27,601 bases of DNA from Monoraphidium neglectum (GCF_000611645.1 NW_014013446.1:1-27601); one strand, 5' to 3'. Counted from the first letter of the stretch, positions 9,476 through 20,745 are shown. The notes: generated by a model from the letters alone, not told the origin. Translations and numbers: made by a program.

Positions 9476-9887
9476 CCCGCACCTCCCACAAAGCTTTAGA
9501 CCAGGCTTGAGCTCTCTTCCTCTGCAACGTGAGCCCGTGACGTTCGTTCCTGCCTGATCTGCAGGTGACACAACGCGTCTAACAAAATTATGCGGGAATA
9601 GTAGAGCTATGTTGGTGGATTTCTGGACATTGAATTCAAACCGTCTGGCGTATCATGTCATCAAGCCAAAAATCGCAAAGGGGTCAAGCAGGTCAATCGC
9701 AAGCCAACTGCGGCTGAAAACCAGGGAACAGGCGATGAGTTAGTTTGATGCACAGTTCTATCCTCCTGCAAGGACCGCATCAGCAGCGGCGCCTGTGCGC
9801 CACACTCTGGGCGGCAGCTTTTGGCGCAGCAGCTGCAAATTAGTGCTGCGTCGCGCCGGCGCTGATGCAGCTCGGCACGGTCCGGCC
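9476..9887. promoter_or_regulatory. Divergent intergenic region, ARA6 / coiled-coil gene
   Basis: These 412 bp separate two start codons facing away from each other. A locally AT-rich patch at 9580-9670 is the likely promoter core. No clear TATA box, repeat or further gene was found. Confidence 0.5.
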
Positions 9888-12800
9888 ATGTCGACAATCC
9901 TGTCAACCAAGGAGCGTGAGGTGCAGGTGAGCGAGCGCTGCGGCCGGAACGTACATGCACTTGTGAGTCGAAACAGCAGCCAACGTCGGCTGTGCCGCCG
10001 CAGACCCTGCTGCGCCAGAAGGATGCCGAGCTAAAGCAGGCCAACGCTGAGCTGGAGGAGCGCGGCAAGCTGCTCTACAAAACCAAGGTGAGGGCTGCAT
10101 TCCGGCCGCATGAAGGGGGCAGTCCTGGTTGTCACGTCAACACTCTGCCCCTGCACCAGCTAGCACCATCACGCACGCTGGCGCTCAATGCACACACCGG
10201 CCCCACCAGGTGGCCATCGAGCAGCTCCAGGCGGAGCTCACCGCCAGCCGCAAAGAAGAGCAGGCAATCCGGGACGAGGCGCAGAGGGTGCGTGGGTTTG
10301 CAGGGCGGTGACTCAGCCGTCCTCTGGGCCGGGTGGTGGGTTCACGCACCTTCTACCGTCACGGTGGGCGAGGTGTTTGACGGGCGGCTACCCCTAACTT
10401 CTCATGCCTGCAGATATGCGATGACCAAGCCGCCGAGCTGCGGCGTGCTGAAGAGCAGCTGCAGCAGATGGAGGCGGCCGTGATGTCGCGCAACCAGACG
10501 GTGGCGTCAGTGCAGGCACGCGTGTCCGAGCTGGAAGCAGAACTGGAGAGCACACGCCACGAGCAGCGCACGTTTGGCAGTGTGTTTGCGGCAAAGGAGC
10601 GTGACCAGGCTCGCAGGATGGAGTCAATGTCTGACGAGGTATAATGGAGAGTGGCCCTGAGTTTGTTTTGGCGCCTGGCATGGGGGTGGCGGTGGAGTTA
10701 TATCAGTGAGGGCGAATAGCCTTGGTGGGCGCTTCTGTGCTTCACCAGGGCACAAGCAGCCGAGCCCAACCGCTGAGGTGCTGCAGTCAGTCCCAGGCTT
10801 TCTGCTGCTGCTGCGGTTGGCCCCTTGGCTTCAGGTGGAGCACCAGAAGGAGAAGGTGGCTGAGCTGGAGCGGCTGCTAAAGGAGCGCAGCACTGCGCTG
10901 AGCGAGCAGAAGGAGCGGGTGGGTGGCTGGTGATATGGCACTGGAGGCTGGACGCCTGTTTTCTGGCAGCGGTGACAGATGCTGCACTTGGGCAAGGATT
11001 TCTAACAAGGTACCATGCCAAGATGAAGATCCTGCAAGCGCACGTGATGTGTTGAACCCTGCATGACGTGTTACACCATCTGCAGGTGTCTACCCTGCAG
11101 CAGGAGCGTGAGGAGGCGGAGCGGTTGGGGCGTGACCTGGAGGCGCGCAGCAGGAAGCTGCTGGAAGACAAGGCGGTACGCCTGGAGCGGGAGGGCGCCT
11201 CGTGGGACGTTCGTGCAGCACTCTATCACCTGCATGCCCATGCCGTCATGGACCCAGGTGTCGAATGACTCCACCCTGCCCCGCTGTAACGTTGTGGCTC
11301 TGCCCACGTCTGCTCCCCCACCCATCCACCTACCCGCCTATCACCGTAGCGCCTGGAGCAGCAGCTTGTGGGGGCGGGGGAGGAGGCGGCCACACTGCGC
11401 AGGCAGGTAGCCGAGATGGCGGCCCTTGCGGAACAGCGGGGGCGCGAGAAGGCGGCTGCTGACAAGGACTGGGGCCGCAAGTTGGGTGGCCGTGACAAGG
11501 AGCTGGTGGGGCGCACCAAGGAGCTGGACAAGCAGCTGCAGGGCGCTGATGAGCGCAGTGAGTGGCCTGGCTGCTGACAGTGTGATCTAAGAAGCGCTGC
11601 TGCTTTGTTGCCATTTGTGTTTGCTGCAACTTGCATGGTCAGCCATTTTTCACTTGGTGCTCACGTCCATCCGTGTGCAGACAAGGCTCTGTCCAAGCTG
11701 CTTGCTGAAACGGAGGCCGAGCTGTCTCAGGCCAACGCGCTGTGGCAGCGCCGGCTTGATGATGCGCAGTCAGAGTGGGGCCGCCAGGTGGCTGAGGTCG
11801 AAGCGTCCTGGGAGAAGCGCGTTGGCGGGGCGCTGAGGGACGCCGAGGGCAGGCTGGTAGACGAGGCGCGTGAGTGGGAGCGGCGGCTGCGGGACTGCGA
11901 GGCAGGATGGCGAGCAAAGCTGGCGGACAGTGAGGCTGCCTGGGGTGAGTGGCTGGGAGCATGCGGGAAGGCATAGTGTTGGTTGGAGAGACATCAGGTT
12001 GAGCTGGGTTGAGGGGTTGGTGCCAATCAATGCCCAGGGCTGACAGTGGGCGTGGAGTGCGAGCAGCAGAATTATGTGCAATTGATGAAAGGAAAGCTGA
12101 TGACACAGTTCCACACCAAATTGTGCCAATCACAGGGCAGCGGTACGCCCAGGAGCGCCAGCAGTGGGAGCACGACCGCTCCGACTGGGAGCACTGGCGG
12201 GTGCGGCTGCAGGAGGACCTTGACGCCGCCAGGGCGGGGGCAGGCCTAGACGCGCGCAAGGGTCTGGCCGCACAGCTGGCGCAGGCAGATGAACGTACAG
12301 CAGCAGAGCGCGCGAGCCTGGAAAGGTGGGGCTACATCTTCAGGGGGTGGGGCACAGGGACCAATGGGCGATTGCCTCTCCTCAGCAACCCATACGCACA
12401 CGTGCGCGCAAGATTCAATAACAGCCTTGTGCCGGTCAGGGATGCAGGTTGTCGCGTTCGATGGTTATTGTCGTGACTACTATTGCCATGCGCAGGGCCT
12501 GGACGGCACGCCTGGAGAGCAGTGAGGCGGCATGGGTACAGCGGCTCGAGACGGAGCAGCGGACAGCGATGACACGGCTGGAGGAGTGCCGGCAGCGTTG
12601 GGCAGCAGAGAAGGCTGCCTTGGAGGAAAAGTGGGCCCAGGCAGCTGGAGAGGCTGAGGGCAAGTGGCGGCGCAAGCTGGACGAGCTGCGCAGCAAGTGA
12701 GAGGTTGGGTGATCCCCGTCCTTCGGCTTGCAGGGTGCTGGCCTGGCACGGTATGTGCTGCTTATCATTCCAGCAAAACAGGCTCGCACTGGACCTTGCA

Positions 12801-15401
12801 AGGCGAGACGACTGCAGCCTTGCCCCTGGGGGGTTGCACCCCAAAGCGTTCACGGGTCTCGTGTCCGCCAACCGCAGGTGGTCTCAGGAGCAGGCAGCTG
12901 CGGACAGCGCCTGGGCCGCACGTCTGGAGGAGGCGCACAGCCGTTGGCTGCGTGAGCGCGGCGAGCTGGAGCACGGGGCTGCCGAGAAGCTGGCCTGTGC
13001 CCAGGAGCTGGCCGTGGCGCGGTATGACGCACTGCGCGGCCAGCTTGAGGGGCGGGTGGCGGCCATCAGCGAGCAGCTGGCTGGGCTGACGGCCAAGGAG
13101 GGCAAGAAGGAGGCGGCCCGCAAGGAGCTCAAGCAGGAGGTGGGCAAAGTGGCGGCTGAGTTAACAGGTTAATGGCTAGGGAGGTAGTGTGGCTGTTGGC
13201 GGCCTTTGAGGTCAGGACCAGGCAGGATGTGCAGCGACATCGAGGCTGTGCAGAGGCGGCTCGCGGCGCATTGACGTGCCCTGCGGCCCTCCTGTGTGCT
13301 GCAGGTTGAGGCTCTGCGTGCCTCTGCAGAGGAGGAGTTCCGCCGTCGCCTGGGCCTCGAGCGCACTCTGCACGAGGCTGCATCCCTCTTTCGGCGCGAG
13401 CTCTCCGGCAAGAGTGCTGAAATGCGACGACTGCAGGGCCAGGTGCACCGTATGCGGCGGCTCAGCGGCGTGGCCGCGGGTGCAGCGGGCTTGGCAGCCG
13501 GTGTGACCCTACAATCTGTACAGCAGCCGCTGTCAGCAGCAGCAAGCCCTTGTACCCATGCCGGAAGCCAAGGACGAGAGGATGGCTGCTGCGTTGCCGC
13601 GCACGGCGTCTGCTGCAGCAGCCCTCACAGGGGTGAAGAGGGCCCATCGGCGTCCCCACTGGCAACAGCGGTGATGTCTGCGCCGTGCCTGGGATCGCCC
13701 TCCACTTGTGGCGGATGCAGCAGCTGCTCACCGACCCGAAGAGGTGTGGGCGGCGGTGGCGGTGACCTGCTTAGTGGTGAATTGGCAGCGCTGCGAGCAG
13801 CGCGGGGGGAGTATGCCAGCGCGGTGCTGGAGCAGGACCGGCTGCGCAACTCGTTACTGTCATCGCTGGGCGAGACGCTGCGCGCGGTGAGGGAGGCCAC
13901 TAGCAGTGCAGGGTCAATGCTGGGAAATGACACGTGTCTCCGGGGGAGGGGGGGGATGGACGCGCGCTCAAGTTGGATTCCTCATTTTCCAACTGGGAAA
14001 ACACTATTATAACATTGTTTACACGAGCGCGCGTACACAAAGACAAACACTGCAATCACGGGCTCAACGACCCGCCCGTGGGGGATCCCCGCGATCATCA
14101 GATCCTGCGCCCCCTCAGACTTCCCGTCCACCAAGGCGTCCCTGCACACACAACCCCCCCCCCCCCCCCCCCCCCCCCNNNNNNNNNNNNNNNNNNNNNN
14201 NNNNNNNNNNNNNNNNNNNNNNNNNNNNNNNNNNNNNNNNNNNNNNNNNNNNNNNNNNNNNNNNNNNNNNNNNNNNNNNNNNNNNNNNNNNNNNNNNNNN
14301 NNNNNNNNNNNNNNNNNNNNNNNNNNNNNNNNNNNNNNNNNNNNNNNNNNNNNNNNNNNNNNNNNNNNNNNNNNNNNNNNNNNNNNNNNNNNNNNNNNNN
14401 NNNNNNNNNNNNNNNNNNNNNNNNNNNNNNNNNNNNNNNNNNNNNNNNNNNNNNNNNNNNNNNNNNNNNNNNNNNNNNNNNNNNNNNNNNNNNNNNNNNN
14501 NNNNNNNNNNNNNNNNNNNNNNNNNNNNNNNNNNNNNNNNNNNNNNNNNNNNNNNNNNNNNNNNNNNNNNNNNNNNNNNNNNNNNNNNNNNNNNNNNNNN
14601 NNNNNNNNNNNNNNNNNNNNNNNNNNNNNNNNNNNNNNNNNNNNNNNNNNNNNNNNNNNNNNNNNNNNNNNNNNNNNNNNNNNNNNNNNNNNNNNNNNNN
14701 NNNNNNNNNNNNNNNNNNNNNNNNNNNNNNNNNNNNNNNNNNNNNNNNNNNNNNNNNNNNNNNNNNNNNNNNNNNNNNNNNNNNNNNNNNNNNNNNNNNN
14801 NNNNNNNNNNNNNNNNNNNNNNNNNNNNNNNNNNNNNNNNNNNNNNNNNNNNNNNNNNNNNNNNNNNNNNNNNNNNNNNNNNNNNNNNNNNNNNNNNNNN
14901 NNNNNNNNNNNNNNNNNNNNNNNNNNNNNNNNNNNNNNNNNNNNNNNNNNNNNNNNNNNNNNNNNNNNNNNNNNNNNNNNTGCCCCCGCGTCCTGTCCTC
15001 CGCAGGCCCCCTCAGCCTACCGCTCCCCTGGAGGACCCGCGCGCGCCCTGCTGGACGACCGCAGCCCGGGCCCCCGTGATCACGGCTGGGCAGGCGGGGC
15101 CAGCCGCCGCCTTGGCGGGGGTCCGTACACGGAGGACCGGCAGCACCGCTGGCCCCACAGGGACGGTCTTGACTGGGGCCAGAGTGGTGACGGGGGCCGG
15201 CGCTGCAGCAGCACAGGGCGCAGAAAGCAGTACAGCAGTGGGGGCATGCGTGCGCTATCTGCACTGCGCGGCGGCTGCGACAGTGATGAGGAGAGCCACG
15301 CACAAGAGGATGCGGTCAGCTGCCACTCGGCGCCGTTCCTGTCATGGCAGGAGGATTTGTCCCGGAAGCTGGGCGGCGTGATGCGCAAATTGCACATGTG
15401 A
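9888..15401 (+). CDS. Long coiled-coil protein with Trp hendecad repeats (gapped)
   Basis: I do not recognise this protein. Inferred exons: 9888-9926, 10004-10087, 10210-10287, 10414-10638, 10835-10918, 11086-11175, 11350-11557, 11681-11944, 12136-12325, 12496-12696, 12878-13139 and 13305-13886 (769 aa), then an assembly gap, then a last exon 15006-15401 (131 aa). All junction phases agree. Residues 1 to ~600 are almost pure coiled coil, for example ELKQANAELEERGKLLYKTK and ERLLKERSTALSEQKER. From 11743 to 12947 an 11-residue repeat usually starting with Trp (W-x-x-R-L) runs in register. Exon 12 adds more helix (RRELSGKSAEMRRLQGQV), then a Cys/Ser/Gly-rich disordered stretch. The last exon is Gly/Arg/Ser-rich and ends SWQEDLSRKLGGVMRKLHM. 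There is no signal peptide or membrane span. A structural, centrosomal, ciliary or Golgi-tether role is possible but unproven. Sequence is missing in the gap. Confidence 0.8.
14154..14980. other. Poly-C run (14154-14178) and 802-bp assembly gap
   Basis: A run of 25 C residues leads straight into N from 14179 to 14980. The gap lies between exon 12 (ends 13886) and the last exon (starts 15006) of the coiled-coil gene, so one or more exons may be lost. Open frames that cross the N run are artefacts. The C run is either a real sequencing-resistant homopolymer or a bad read end. Confidence 0.95.
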
Positions 15402-15510
15402 GCAGGTGGTCATGCGTCTGCAAAGTTACATGGGTTTGCATGCTTATCCGCGCAACAATTGTTTGTTTTCAAAACCAATGAGAAACAGAGAGGCTGAAGC
15501 AGTCAACATA
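15402..15510. other. 109-bp convergent 3' region
   Basis: Two stop codons face each other across only 109 bp. TTACA at 15426-15430 (TGTAA on the minus strand) is a poly(A) signal candidate for the NIPSNAP gene, about 80 nt past its stop and 25 nt from the other gene's stop. No TGTAA occurs on the + strand here, so the coiled-coil transcript probably runs into the NIPSNAP gene. Confidence 0.55.
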
Positions 15511-17362
15511 TTACTGCCAGGGTGAGAAGGGGCAGGGCACCATGAACGAGGTGGTGAATGTCTGCACCCCCGGGGTCACGGCCGCAATGGTCTCCCGCCA
15601 CTTGGGCACCTGGCGTGCCGCCTGCCGCGCCCTGCAAATGAGGCATGCAATGGGAGGTCCACCAAAGCGGTTTGAACCATCGGCGTCGTCACGACTTAAA
15701 GACCTATAGGCTTGCCCCGAAGGCCTTGCCCCGCATGCCAGCCCGTCAATAGCTGTAGCGGAAGTGCGAAGCACGCGTCTGTGCGCAGCCCGCCCACACA
15801 CCTGATGCATGCTGCCGCGCTGGGGTAGCGCCATAGCTCCATGACGTTGTTGAGGATGCCCACGTCGCTGTGCGCCAGGGCCACCAGGCGGCCCTCAGGG
15901 TCGGCGGCAATCTTGTCCGGCAGACTGAGTGGGGTCCAGGGTGGGAGACGGGGTGGGGGCTGGCAGGCGGAGGAGGGGAAAGCAGCTACTCTCGCGGTGG
16001 CCGGGACAGCCCACGACATCTCGCAGTCTCACGTTTGGCCATGCGATGCTAATCTCATTGCTACAGCAAGAAGCAAGCCGGCCGCAGGCAGGCTTCTATG
16101 CGCAGCCAGCAGGAGGTGCCCCTGGGGCGTAGAGACCATTCATGCTGCAAAATGCGGCGGTTGCGCCCACCCGCAAGCGTGTCACTTGCGGCAACCAACC
16201 CCATACGTGCTCTTGCCTTCCAGCGCGAGGCCTCGTCCTCTCACCCCTCTTCAAAGGCCTTCAGCAGCTTTGGGACGGAGCCATACCCTGGTGACAGCTG
16301 GTACTGCCGCCACTCGTACAGCCCGGGACCATCCCCGCCGGAGGGCGGCGCAAAGCTTGCTGCACCAGGCGCACCGGTCGCGCTGTAGATGACCTGATTC
16401 TCCAGCATGATGCGCGACTCCTGGGGCGTTTGGTCGGGATGAGCGCAAGGCAGGGGGGCTCAGCGCACAGAGGCGTGTGTGGTGTGGACATGACGTGCAG
16501 CCTGTCTGGGGCATGAGTGATCATGTCATGCAGCCAAGAGAGGCATAGCTTTCGTCACTCCAGGAGTTGCCAAGCCAGGCCTGTGCTTCCCAAACTTGCA
16601 GAAAGGCATCACAACACCGAGCTCAGGATTTGGCAGCCCGCCAGGCTCACATTAATCAGCACCCAACCCCTCCTCTCCCAGATACCCCACCCGCAGCCTC
16701 GGCGCCCCGGGCCTCCCAGCCCCGCACCTGCTTGACCATAAATTTGCGGCCGATGTCGACGTAGGCGCTCCAGGCCTGGTTGCGTGCCGCCGCGCTGCGC
16801 ACCTCCTCCCTGTGGGCCATGGACTCGTAGCTGTAGAAGTGGGCCACCTTGTTCAGCTCACCCCCCGTGTCGCACGTGAACATGCTGGGAGGCGGGGGTA
16901 GGGGCAAGGACTGTGATGCAAGTGGGACGGCCCATGTGGCGCTGACCGTGATCATCCATGAAACATGTGGCATGCGCTGGCCCATTTCCTCGTGCTGATT
17001 GATTGCGCTTGCTCATCGCTGCCCTGTTCTTGGTTCGCAGGACAAGTCCTCCCACTCCCATCGAGCCCCGCCGTCACCCACAGCCCCTGGTGCACCCCTC
17101 ACCCCAGGAAGGGCAGCAGGTGCGCCCGCAGCTCAGCGTGCTCCGCCGTGATTCTCAAGTATTCCTTCATGCCGGAGGGCGCCAGCGTGTACTCGCGCAC
17201 CTCAAGCAGGCTGCCCACTTTCGGCGCCGCCCCCAAGCTGTGAGCGGCACTTGCCAACCCCCTCATGCCCCCGCCCTCCCGGAGATGGCACGGCGCCACA
17301 AGCCGGGCGCCCAGCACGGCGCGCGGCAAATGCGCGGCGCATGTTCTCGCGGCAAGCATCAT
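15511..17362 (-). CDS. NIPSNAP: NIPSNAP family protein, probably mitochondrial
   Basis: Inferred exons: 17362-17103, 16884-16728, 16420-16245, 15924-15802 and 15631-15511 (278 aa, all phases consistent). Residues 1-45 are rich in Arg, Ala and Leu with almost no acidic residues, as in a mitochondrial targeting peptide. Two NIPSNAP units (ferredoxin-like, dimeric alpha/beta barrel folds) follow. The first has LLEVREYTLAPSGMKEYL, GGELNKVAHFYSYESMAHR and a Trp in NQAWSAYVD. The second has GLYEWRQYQLSPGYGSVPKL, LVALAHSDVGILNNVMELW and the C-terminal VPKWRETIAAV. The family's biochemical role is poorly defined; in animals NIPSNAP1/2 are mitochondrial matrix proteins linked to mitophagy signalling. 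Two tandem start codons (17362, 17359) are present and the first was chosen. The gene diverges from the CBM45-like gene and converges on the coiled-coil gene. Confidence 0.93.
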
Positions 17363-17847
17363 GGCTCAGGCGTTGGCTGCTGCACTACAGTAGGCCTTCT
17401 CACGTCGCCTTGGACCCGAGCGGCGTGCCGGCAAGTTGCCTGGCGGCACAGCGCAGCGCAGCACTGCGCTGCTGCAGCAACGCTATAGATACTTGGAGTG
17501 ATTCAAATTGAATTTAATATCACCGCACAGCCGTACAAAGTGAGTCAGCAGTGAGGCTGATCTGCTTGTAGAAGGGGTGTGGAGTCTCAGTCTCAGAACT
17601 ACGGTGCTGCATATACATACAATACAGTGAATCCACCGATATTTTGCTCTGCGCAACGTACAGGCAGGCTGATAGAGGAAAGGCGCAGATCGGTGCCGCG
17701 ATCTTGAAGGTGGGTGGGGGCGTTGTCGGCTCCCCCAGGGCCCCTCGATCGCTTCCTTCAAATGCTTGCGTCCAGTCGCGACGGACTGTCATGAGGCACG
17801 ACGCCACCAGGGCATCCGCTCATTGACGCACACACAAACTTGAACAG
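17363..17847. promoter_or_regulatory. Divergent intergenic region, NIPSNAP / CBM45 gene
   Basis: These 485 bp lie between opposed start codons. The segment 17480-17660 is AT-rich relative to its surroundings, as expected for promoters. A 95-codon minus-strand open frame (17520-17807) has no recognisable motif and no splice partner I could find, so it is not called as a gene. Confidence 0.5.
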
Positions 17848-20056
17848 ATGCTCGGGAGACGGAGCTTGGGGGCGCGGGGACAGGTTCACGTCGCCAGCAG
17901 GTAACAGAGAACGATACATTGCAGACGGAATTGCCAGGAGCCCTTCCCACAGCGGCCGCACGCCGCACCTGCCTGCTGGGTTGGCATGCAGGCACGCACC
18001 GCAGCAGTAACAACCCTGCGCCCATCCTGTGCGCTTAGGAATCCCAGCCGTGCCGTAATCCCAGGCCTGCGCAAAACGGCGGAACAGCAGAGGGGTGAGC
18101 GCTGCGTTGGCCGCAGTTGAGAGCAGCGCTCATTTTTGGCTCGTCCCAGCCAACAGCCAGCGGCTATTGCGGCAGGCATGATAGACCTCGTGAACAAGCA
18201 GCGGCAGCTGTTGGAAAAATCCCTGCAATCGTCCAGCACACCACCACCTAAACCCGGCGTGACTTGCAGCAGCTGGATAGATATGCGCTGCTGTCGCATG
18301 AGGCACGCACGAGCCTCACGCCTCCAGTCTGGGCGTCGCACGTGCCCATCACGCAGGCCGCGCCGTGGTGGGGGCCGCAACCACCTGGCAGGCCTGGGAG
18401 TCGGTGCTGCCCGAGTGGAAGAGCCACAAGCCCGAGGCCGCCATCGCCTCTAACAAGGACGACCGCACCAAGCTCGCAGCCGCTGTTTCCAGCGCCGCCA
18501 AGGCGTGGAAGCCGCCGCCGAGCCTGGCGGTGCCCAGCATCGACGACATCGGCCCCGATGTGCCCCGCAACCTGCACGAGCGGCTCGCGCTTGTGGCGCG
18601 CCTGTCGCTCCAGGAGTACCTTCAGGACGCCGTGGCGCAGCCCACTGTGGTGGAGTTCACCACGACAGACGTGACCGCCGCGCTGTCTGTGGCGGGCGTC
18701 ATCGTGTCGGACAAGGGCAAGCGCACGGTGGGCGCGAGTCTGGGGCTGCTGTGTGCGGCTGAGGGAGCATCCGTCGGGCGGCGTGGCTTGATGGGCGATG
18801 TGGCAGGTGTGGTGCTGCGAGATGGCTGCGCAGCTGGCCGGATGGTGGACCTCACTTTTCAGCATGGTTTGACACTGGAATCCGCCAGCATACGGGCACG
18901 TGTTCGGCCCCAACCCAATCAAACACTTGGGAACGCCAGGCGATTGCTTCCCTGGTGGCGTGTGAGACCGAGCGCCAGATGACGTGGTCCCGACTGGAGG
19001 GGCTGCGCTTCCACTGGGCCGTGGCCTCGGGGCCCAAGGGCCAGTGGGAGCTGCCCCCGCGTGGCTGGAAGACGCTGCCGGACACCACGGGTGAGGGTGG
19101 GCTCGCTGGGAGAAAATGCCACAGCAGTGGCGGTTGTGGGGCAGGCAAAGGGCCAGGGGCCAGAGGCAGGGCGCAGCGGCAACGCGCCCACCCTGAGCAG
19201 GCCGCAGCAGCAGCGCTCCCACCCTAACTGGCTGCTGGCCCGTGTGCTCACGGCATCCTCTCACTGCGCATCCTCTCACTCCCCCGTCAACTCTGCCGCT
19301 GCCTTGCCATCCAGTGGACGCGGGTGGCGCGTGGCAGTCTACCTTTGAGAAGCACCCACTGCCACAGCCGGGCGGCGGGCAGGGCCCGGGTGAGCTTGGG
19401 GACTGGGGCGAGGCTTTCCGCCCCTGGGACCCGTTGCACCTCACGCTCGATTGCAAGCAAGGCCCTCACGATGACTCCTTGAAGCCCCACCAAGCAGGGG
19501 GTATCCAGCATAAGCATTCTCGATCGTCATTCTCTGGCCCAAGCCATGACCATCATATCGTACCCTGTGGGTGAACGCTGTAATCACCCTTCCTCGCGCC
19601 TCGCACCCAGAGCCCATGTACACAATGCTGCTGTCAGTGCCCCTGGAGGGCCCCCTGGAGAAGGGAGGCGTCATATTCGTGCTCAGGTGCGGGGCAGAGG
19701 TGGAGGTGATGGCGCTCTGGTGCTGAAAGGTTTGCTGGGGCTGCCGACAATGTGGCCGTGGCCACTGCAAGCACGCTCACGGCCCGCCTACTGCATGCGT
19801 TGCCCCTAACGCAGGAGCGGAGGTGTGGGGCAGAACACGGCCTGGCTCAAGGTAAGGTACTGCACAGGATGATGGGAACGTTCTTGGCTGGCGCCACCCC
19901 AAGTTGGGGCACTGTGCTGGCCTGCCCTGCGCCTTGTGTTGACCGTCCAGCCGTGAGCCAGCCTAATTGCACTCCCCCTCTTTCCTTCCTCTCATTCAGG
20001 ATGCCTCCACCAAGAGCGACTTCTTCCTGCCTGTGCAGAAGTTTGCTACGGCCTAA
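17848..20056 (+). CDS. CBM45-like starch-binding protein, probably plastidial
   Basis: Inferred exons: 17848-17900, 18039-18094, 18176-18258, 18392-18727, 18940-19090, 19315-19500, 19611-19686, 19815-19851 and 20000-20056 (344 aa; total divisible by three, all phases agree). The N-terminus MLGRRSLGARGQVHVASR is basic and hydroxylated like a chloroplast transit peptide. A helix (MIDLVNKQRQLLEKSLQ) and a Pro-rich linker follow. The C-terminal half has the order seen in CBM45 modules of glucan water dikinase and plastid alpha-amylase: LRFHWAVA (for LHWGV), GQWELPP, WQSTFEKH, then KGGVIFVLR, a Trp in AWLK, and SDFFLPVQKF at the end. No dikinase or amylase domain is present, so this is a stand-alone binding protein, perhaps a starch scaffold or regulator. 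The last five exons are firm. The first three, and the weak GTGACT donor at 18259, are less so. Confidence 0.75.
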
Positions 20057-20604
20057 TTGATTGACACAGTTGGCCACCCTGACCCGCATGACAGAGCTAC
20101 TAAGACGCCGATTGCAGCGGAAAAGGGATGCACAGCCGGCTGCACCGAGCAATGCCGTCCCGCGCACCTCTTATCTGCACAGCGCCCTTGACTGCAATGG
20201 TCAATCTCTTGCATGCTGTGGTGTTGTGTAATGCGCAGTTGGTTGTCTGCAGAGGGAAGTGCCGGGTTGCACTGGTGGGGCTTGCAAGATCATAACAATC
20301 ATATTAATTTCCGATTGTGCAGCCGGTGTAACAGGTGGCTTTATTTTTGGGTGGTTGGGGTGGGTGACTCTGAACAACTCCAGTAGGCTGGTGCAGGTGC
20401 CAGTCGGCTGGGGCTCCAAGAGTCCGCACGCTGGCATGAAGGCCGTTGATAGTGGGGACGGGGGCCGATTCGCTGACCAGTCCATTAGCGCAGACATGGG
20501 ACGCTTCACCAATCAACCGTGCCTGTGTCACGTTATCGCAACCGTAACCCACATTATTGCCTCCCACGCAGTCAAAGGTCGGCTTGCCTGGCAACGCAAC
20601 CTGA
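20057..20604. other. Intergenic with TGTAA poly(A) candidates
   Basis: This is the 3' flank of the CBM45-like gene. TGTAA occurs at 20227-20231 and again at 20327-20331, 171 and 271 nt after the stop, and either could be the poly(A) signal. The DNA is AT-richer than the flanking exons. No gene or RNA was recognised. Confidence 0.55.
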
Positions 20605-20684
20605 TACATGACCAGGTACATGACCGACCACCCTGCCCCTGTGGCACACTTCAAGGCGCATGGTACATGACTACATATAAAAGG
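20605..20684 (+). promoter_or_regulatory. Promoter: TATA box and three TACATGAC motifs
   Basis: TATAAAAGG at 20676-20684 lies 62 nt upstream of the ATG at 20746, predicting a start site near 20706-20710 and a 5' untranslated region of about 35-40 nt. The octamer TACATGAC occurs three times just upstream, at 20605-20612, 20617-20624 and 20664-20671; the last ends 4 bp before the TATA box. The octamers may be an activator site. That is inference from repetition and position. Confidence 0.55.
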
Positions 20685-20745
20685 TTCAGCATTGCACTAG
20701 TGCTGCTCCCTGGCGACTCTCTGGCCGCGTCAGCCACTCGAAACG

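Noticed and set aside
13906..15381. Long open frames (up to 491 codons) spanning the N run
   Set aside because: They stay open only because N codons are not stops. Their ends read low-complexity Pro or Gly from the C homopolymer.
17520..17807. A 95-codon minus-strand frame between NIPSNAP and the CBM45-like gene
   Set aside because: It lies in the AT-richer divergent promoter region, has no family motif, and no splice partner was found. It could be a small gene, but nothing supports it beyond being open.
18248..19456. A 402-codon open frame on the minus strand
   Set aside because: It runs antisense across exons and introns of the CBM45-like gene, contains no recognisable motif, and is Pro/Ala/Cys/Arg-rich as expected from the complement of GC-rich coding DNA. 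The + strand exons match a family with consistent phases.
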